DNA of 36,925 nucleotides, taken from contig JBBDNV010000037.1 in assembly GCA_040877415.1 (NCBI GenBank), forward strand, positions 1 through 36,925. The letters are read 5' to 3'. Positions 32,813-36,925 of the stretch are shown in pieces. How positions within the stretch are numbered: position 1 is the stretch's first letter; every line of letters begins with the position of its first letter. Both the position numbers and the translations under genes were made by a program. The notes under the pieces are model-generated. The model searched no databases. It was not told where the DNA came from and worked only from the letters and a program-made list of their open reading frames with translations. The stretch is from JBBDNV01 sp040877415. Lineage in GTDB: Bacteria; Planctomycetota; Planctomycetia; Pirellulales; PALSA-1355.

Positions 32813-34672
32813 ATGATCATTTCGCTCCGCACTTGTTGCCTGCTCGCGTCGCTGGCATGGATGTTCTCGATCGCCCCCTGGGCCGTCGCGGGTCCGTCGG
32901 TCCAGGATGCCTTGTCGCTTCAGCCGGTGCAAAAAGACGCGGAAATCGAGCGGCCCGACGCGGCCGAAATCGCCAAATGCACCATCAAAGCCGAGGGCAA
33001 ACGCGGCTGGATCGTGCGCGACAGCGCGGGCCAGATTCTGCGCGCCTACACCGACACCAACGGCGACAACGTCGTCGACCAGTGGAGCTACTTTAGGGAC
33101 GGCATCGAAGTCTATCGCGATATCGACTCGAACTTCAACAAGAAAGCCGATCAGTGCCGCTGGCTGAACACGGGCGGCTCGCGGTGGGGCATCGACGCCA
33201 ACGAAGACGGCAGAATCGACTTTTGGAAGAGCATTTCGCCCGAGGAAGTCACGGCCGAGCTGGTGGCCGCGATCCGCCAGCGCGATCGGGCCCGTTTCGA
33301 GCGGCTGTTGCTGAGCGATGCCGAATTGACGTCGTTGGGCGCCGGCCCGGAAAAGGCCGCTCTGCTGCGCAAAAAAATCGACTTCGCCTTGGCCAACTTC
33401 GCCAAACTGGTCGCCGGACAGTCGGTCGTAACGCCCGGCACGAGATGGGTTTCGTTCGGCGGAACTCAACCAGGCGTCGTGCCCGCGGGCGCCGAAGATT
33501 CAACCGCCGATCTGACGGTGTACGAAAACGTGATGACCATGGTCGAAACCGACGGCAAGGCCCAGCCGCTGACGATCGGCACCATGATTCAGGTGAAAGA
33601 CAACTGGCGGTTGATCGATTTGCCGAACATGTCGGAAAACGCGTCCGATCCGTTCTTCTTCGCGGCGCCGCGGCCCGAGCGCCCCGATGGCGTCCTGGCC
33701 GGCAAGCCGACCGAACGCATGCAGGAGATCATGAAGACCTTGCAGGCGCTGCCCGACATCGCCAAGAGCTCGCCCCAGCAGCACGACGAGCGCACCGAGC
33801 TGCTTAAGCAACTGGCCGAGGAATCCGACACGCCCGAAAATCGCGAACAATGGTACCGACAGCTTGCCGACACCCTCAGCGCCGCCGTGCAGACGGGCGG
33901 ATACGAGCACGGCATCGAGACGCTCAAGGAAATCTACGAATCGCTCAAAGGCAAGCCGAAGGAAGAAGACCTGGCCACGTACGTCGAATGGCGCTGGATG
34001 TCTGCCGCGCACGGGCACGAATTGGCCACGTCCGACGGCCATTTTGGCGACATTCAAGAGAAATGGATCGGCGACCTGACGAGGTTCGTGGAAAACACGA
34101 AAAAGAATCCCGACTCGGCCGAAGCCATGATGGAACTGGCGATCGCCCAGGAGTTTGGCGGCGACGAGGAGCAGGCGATCAAGTGGTACGACACGATCGT
34201 CCGAGAATTTCCCGATGCGCCGATTTACGCCAAGGCGGCCGGAGCCAAGCTGCGCTTGACGTCGGTCGGAAAGCCCATTGGGCTGAAAGGGAAAACGATC
34301 AACGGCGGCCAGATCTTCGACCTCGAAGGACTCAAGGGCAAAGCCGTGCTGATCCAGTATTGGGCCACCTGGTGCGAGCCCTGCAAGGCCGACATGCCGC
34401 TGTTGAAGGAGCTCCGCACCAAGTACAAGGACTTCGAGGTCATCGGCGTCTGCCTGGACAACGATCCGCAGGCCATGATCGCTTTTCTCAAAGAAAACGA
34501 CCCGCGCTGGCCGCAGCTCTTCGAAGAGGGGGGCCTCGACAGCCGGTTTGCCAACGAATTGGGCATTCAGACGCTGCCGACCATGATCCTTCTCGACAAG
34601 CAGGGGCACGTGGTCAACCGGAACATTCGGGCCGACGAGCTGCAAGGCGAATTGCAACGCGTGCTCAAATAG
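32813..34672 (+). CDS. Exported TlpA-like thioredoxin with Ca-loop repeats
   Basis: A 619-residue secreted protein. Residues 1-26 form a signal peptide (LLASLAWMFSIAPWAVAG). Residues 60-125 have three EF-hand-like loops, DTNGDNVVDQW, DSNFNKKADQC and DANEDGRIDFW, suggesting Ca2+ binding. The middle (about 130-480) is helical with a TPR-like segment (AMMELAIAQEFGGDEEQAIK). The C-terminal domain from about 480 is TlpA/ResA-like with W-A-T-W-C521-E-P-C524 and cis-Pro LPTMILLD, so it should be a periplasmic thiol-disulfide enzyme. I chose ATG 32813, which AAGGA precedes by 10 bases; a TTG two codons earlier is possible. A strong terminator follows. It is a Cys-type relative of the Sec-type protein at 15016. 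Confidence 0.88.
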   Translation: MIISLRTCCLLASLAWMFSIAPWAVAGPSVQDALSLQPVQKDAEIERPDAAEIAKCTIKAEGKRGWIVRDSAGQILRAYTDTNGDNVVDQWSYFRDGIEVYRDIDSNFNKKADQCRWLNTGGSRWGIDANEDGRIDFWKSISPEEVTAELVAAIRQRDRARFERLLLSDAELTSLGAGPEKAALLRKKIDFALANFAKLVAGQSVVTPGTRWVSFGGTQPGVVPAGAEDSTADLTVYENVMTMVETDGKAQPLTIGTMIQVKDNWRLIDLPNMSENASDPFFFAAPRPERPDGVLAGKPTERMQEIMKTLQALPDIAKSSPQQHDERTELLKQLAEESDTPENREQWYRQLADTLSAAVQTGGYEHGIETLKEIYESLKGKPKEEDLATYVEWRWMSAAHGHELATSDGHFGDIQEKWIGDLTRFVENTKKNPDSAEAMMELAIAQEFGGDEEQAIKWYDTIVREFPDAPIYAKAAGAKLRLTSVGKPIGLKGKTINGGQIFDLEGLKGKAVLIQYWATWCEPCKADMPLLKELRTKYKDFEVIGVCLDNDPQAMIAFLKENDPRWPQLFEEGGLDSRFANELGIQTLPTMILLDKQGHVVNRNIRADELQGELQRVLK

Positions 34673-34713
34673 GCCCCGCGCGAATTCGCCACGCCCTGGG
34701 GCGCATAAAAAAT

Positions 34714-34741
34714 GCCGCGCTTGCGCGCGGCTCTTTTTTTT
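34714..34741 (+). terminator. Rho-independent terminator
   Basis: Stem GCCGCGC/GCGCGGC (7 base pairs, loop TTGC) followed by TCTTTTTTTT. A run of A before the stem (34707-34712) could let it also work in the other direction. It lies 42 bases after the thioredoxin stop codon. Confidence 0.95.
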
Positions 34742-35594
34742 ATTTCGTCGGCGGGTTCGGACGAGCGAACCCAAGGTCCGTCCGACGGTCACCAATTCCA
34801 GTGCTTGTTGCGGCGGCGATGCACGCCACCGAAAGCATTGTTTGGCGATTTGCTGCGATGCTGGGCCGATCGCGATGCGCGTGGCGTGCGCAACCGCGAA
34901 TTTGGCAGACGGCGATTTTTGCGGGACTCATCGTCGCCGCTCTTTTCTTCGTGCATTGGCGCCCTTCTCGGGGTTGGAGAAACAGGTTCAAAAAATCGAT
35001 GCCTGGTCCCCAAGTGGCAATCGGCGTGCCGCCGCCCGCTCGACGCCTTTGCCCGCGCGTCCAGCGGAGACGGGCGTCTCGTCGCGTAGTCGGCCAGTTG
35101 CAATCACTTAGGTGACGGCACGCCGTCGAGCCGATAGGCGGCAAAAATCTGACAATCGGCCCTCAGCAGCGACAAAACACGCGCAATCGCGATCACCAAA
35201 TTGGTGACGTTTCACCACTTTGGTGAAATATCGAAACACCCCGAGCGCCCCCGCGGCCGTCATTCGACCGCGGCGCACAGCCACCCTTCGTCAGCGCGCA
35301 AGCCAGCGCGCCGCGCGAGCGCGGAAATTGAATTTCTTGCAAACGCTAGCGCCCGCGCGGACCCTAAAATCCCACTGGTTGGCGCGCACAGCGATCTGCA
35401 CAACCGTGTTGTAACGGTTTATTTCACAAACACTTACGGCATCGCACGGATCTCTATCGCGGTTGCAGCCCGCCCGTGGCACGCAAGTCGCTCTTGCGCA
35501 CCACGCCCTAGGGCAGCAACTCTTGCGACAAAGAGTCGTGCTTCGATCCAACGCTTGGTTTGTCTTGCGAAGGGAGTCCAGGAGACTTAAGCGA
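34742..35594. other. Gene-poor region with tandem palindromes
   Basis: 853 bases without a convincing gene. One frame (ATG 34819 to 35115, 98 codons) has a single hydrophobic stretch (AIFAGLIVAALFFVHW) but Arg-rich, non-native-looking sequence around it and no Shine-Dalgarno; minus-strand frames are no better. The region also holds two dyads (see the separate entry) and AACCGT-GTTGTA-ACGGTT at 35402-35419, a 6-base stem without a T-run. It could contain an unannotated regulatory RNA, but I see no family. Confidence 0.4.
35193..35228. promoter_or_regulatory. Two tandem dyads, operator-like
   Basis: TCACCAA-A-TTGGTGA (35193-35207, perfect) and TTTCACCA-CTT-TGGTGAAA (35210-35228, perfect 8-base arms) share the half-site TTGGTGA/TCACCA. 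Their centres (35200 and 35219) are 19 bases apart, close to two helix turns, as for a pair of dimer sites on one face of DNA. No regulator gene is adjacent. They could instead form two small RNA hairpins. Confidence 0.55.
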
Positions 35595-35873
35595 ATGGCG
35601 TACCTAGATACTTCATTTTTGACCTGGTTCCTCGGCCTTATACAGATTGCCGGGTTGCTTAGCGCGTGGCTGGCCCGGCTCAGCGAGGGTTCTTCGCGAC
35701 AGGTCTGGTGCCAACGGCTGTTCGTGGGCTGTCTGGCGCTTGTGGGGCTTTCGACGATGGTCGTTGTAGCCCTGGGGGCCCGGTACTGGGTGGCCTCCGG
35801 CGCAACGCTATCGGCCATGATCCTGGCCGCGGTGTGGGACTTTAGCGCCCACGCCCGCGTGAGGAGCCTTTAG
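35595..35873 (+). CDS. Small three-helix membrane protein
   Basis: A 92-residue protein with no family I recognise. It has three hydrophobic segments: WFLGLIQIAGLLSAWLA (about 11-27), LFVGCLALVGLSTMVVVALG (about 44-63) and WVASGATLSAMILAAVWDF (about 67-85), with short polar links. AGGAG lies 11 bases before the ATG at 35595. The frame is open upstream of this ATG, but that part is Arg-rich and unlikely. It stands alone between two long intergenic regions. The helices and Shine-Dalgarno support a real gene; function is unknown. Confidence 0.6.
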   Translation: MAYLDTSFLTWFLGLIQIAGLLSAWLARLSEGSSRQVWCQRLFVGCLALVGLSTMVVVALGARYWVASGATLSAMILAAVWDFSAHARVRSL

Positions 35874-36182
35874 CGGGGGCCGGGGCGCCAGGTATCGTCC
35901 GTAGCCTGCGGGCCTGACTTCTGCCGCCAGCCTGGTGCTAGCAACGCTCTCGACAGCACCGCCCCTCAAATCCGAAAATCCCTCCCTCGCGGAAAAAAGC
36001 TCCCCTTCGGCATAATCGGCAACCGACACCTATAGTCGGGCGACTCGCCGGCGACTCGCGCGGGCACCAATCGGCCGCACCTGGCGACCCGGCCACTTCG
36101 GCGCTTAAACGGCCCGCGACAAGCGACGATTCGGCTTGCGGACGATACCGTTTGCGATGGCATTCATCGAGGAGGGGGGGAC
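35874..36182. other. Intergenic region before the BON-protein gene
   Basis: 309 bases with no gene I can support. TATAGT at about 36033 could be a -10 for the next gene, without a good -35. A strong purine-rich GAGGAGGGGGG (about 36170-36180) is the Shine-Dalgarno of the BON protein. No terminator is visible for the small membrane-protein gene. Confidence 0.4.
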
Positions 36183-36925
36183 ATGCGAGGTTTTCATTTC
36201 ACCATGACGATTGCGGCGATCGCCGCTGTTGTTTCGGTGCCGGCCCTTGCCGGAGACCAAAACGATCAGGCGAAGGCCGAGCAGATCGCCACGATCTTGC
36301 GCGACAGCGGAATGGTGCAGAACTACAGCGTCGGCGTGAAGTACAATCGCGGCACGGTCTGGCTTTCGGGCCGAGTTGCCAGCAGCCACCAGATGAACAC
36401 GGCGCTGGAAGTCGTCAGCGATGTTCCGGAGGTCCAAAAAATCGTCAACAACCTGGCGGTGTCGCAGGGTGCTTCGAGCGCGATGCAGCCGCTAGCGAAA
36501 AAGGCAAGTGTCCAAGCGTCGTATGCACGCCGCGCATCGGCCGCCGGCGCGCAAGGGGATGACTGGGGCGTCGACGAGCCCGCGGGTGCCCCCAGGCCGC
36601 AGCAGGCGGTTTCTGCCGGCGTGCCGCTCGGGACCGACGGCCCGGTAACGCCGGCCGGCTATCACCGCCTGGCTGCTCGTAAAGCGGCGCGTCACGCGTC
36701 CCCGCCCGCGATGTACACGCCGGTCGGCGGCGGCGCGAATCCGCCGGCCTACGATCAACCGTATATGCCGAACTACGCGTGGCCCAGCTACGCGGCTTAT
36801 CCGAACTACGCGGCGTTGACCTATCCGCGTCAGTATTCGCCCACAGCCTGGCCGTATATCGGCCCGTTTTATCCATATCCGCAAGTGCCATTGGGGTGGC
36901 GCAAAGTGGCCTTGGAGTGGGATGA
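36183..36925 (+). CDS. BON-domain protein, partial (runs off window end)
   Basis: At least 247 codons, open at the right edge. A signal peptide is at about 1-24 (TIAAIAAVVSVPALAG). A BON domain spans about 28-95 (AEQIATILRDSGMVQNYSVG, then GTVWLSGRVASSHQMNTALE, then VPEVQKIVNNLAV), a phospholipid-binding fold found in OsmY-like envelope proteins. The rest is low complexity: Ala/Arg-rich, then a Tyr/Pro-rich tract with YPNYAALTYPRQYSP and TAWPYIGPFYPYPQVPLGWR. I recall this tail as strongly conserved in Pirellulales BON proteins. Its role is unknown; cell-envelope attachment is likely. A strong Shine-Dalgarno (GAGGAGGGGGG) sits just before the ATG. Confidence 0.85.
   Translation, partial: MRGFHFTMTIAAIAAVVSVPALAGDQNDQAKAEQIATILRDSGMVQNYSVGVKYNRGTVWLSGRVASSHQMNTALEVVSDVPEVQKIVNNLAVSQGASSAMQPLAKKASVQASYARRASAAGAQGDDWGVDEPAGAPRPQQAVSAGVPLGTDGPVTPAGYHRLAARKAARHASPPAMYTPVGGGANPPAYDQPYMPNYAWPSYAAYPNYAALTYPRQYSPTAWPYIGPFYPYPQVPLGWRKVALEWD

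Noticed and set aside
34819..35115. 98-codon ORF with one hydrophobic segment
   Set aside because: No Shine-Dalgarno, Arg-rich unnatural flanks, no family; kept only as a remark in the intergenic entry.

Overview
The window is GC-rich bacterial DNA with a strong planctomycete (Pirellulales-like) character. The evidence for this is a large secreted CxxCH protein of the PVC type, PQQ-like beta-propeller and Tat-exported hydrolase genes, dispersed palindromic intergenic repeats, and at the right edge a BON-domain protein with a Tyr/Pro-rich tail that I associate with Pirellulales. The assignment is by gene content only; I ran no marker search.

Layout. 143-2064: RNA repair pair archease + RtcB. 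2205-3560: secreted PQQ-like beta-propeller protein. 3651-3746: inverted-repeat element. 3767-5842: PcrA/UvrD helicase. 5997-10621: coupled SbcCD-type pair (YhaO-like phosphoesterase with eroded active site, and a YhaN-like ATPase with a membrane hairpin in its coiled coil). 10640-14859 (minus): Tat-exported alpha/beta hydrolase and PVC cytochrome-type dehydrogenase/HEAT protein, with a dispersed palindrome between them. 15016-16155: exported thioredoxin-fold protein whose frame is interrupted by one UGA at the active site, followed by a bacterial SECIS-like hairpin, so I annotate one selenoprotein. 16251-16541: sigma70-type promoter, tRNA-Ile(GAT) and tRNA-Ala(TGC), with no rRNA genes nearby. 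16618-17736 (minus): flippase-like membrane protein.

17858-30799 is a plus-strand polysaccharide/nucleotide-sugar cluster: hexapeptide acetyltransferase, two DegT/DnrJ aminotransferases, SDR epimerase, then an unusual tightly packed block (aldolase fused to a Rossmann-like domain, class I aminotransferase, RraA-family aldolase, ATP-grasp ligase, amidohydrolase, methyltransferase), a polyprenyl-phosphate-type glycosyltransferase and a Gfo/Idh/MocA dehydrogenase. The acetyltransferase, first DegT enzyme and Gfo/Idh/MocA enzyme resemble a WbpB/E/D-type module for 2,3-diamino sugars. The inner block looks like a pathway that builds, aminates, ligates and methylates a small 2-oxo-acid-derived group, perhaps a glycan decoration. 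This block is the best candidate for an undescribed system. A convergent polytopic membrane protein (30299-32479, minus) overlaps the dehydrogenase gene in antisense.

32813-34672: exported TlpA-like thioredoxin with calcium-loop-like repeats, closed by a strong terminator. 34742-35594 is gene-poor and holds two tandem palindromes; a small three-helix membrane protein and the truncated BON protein follow.
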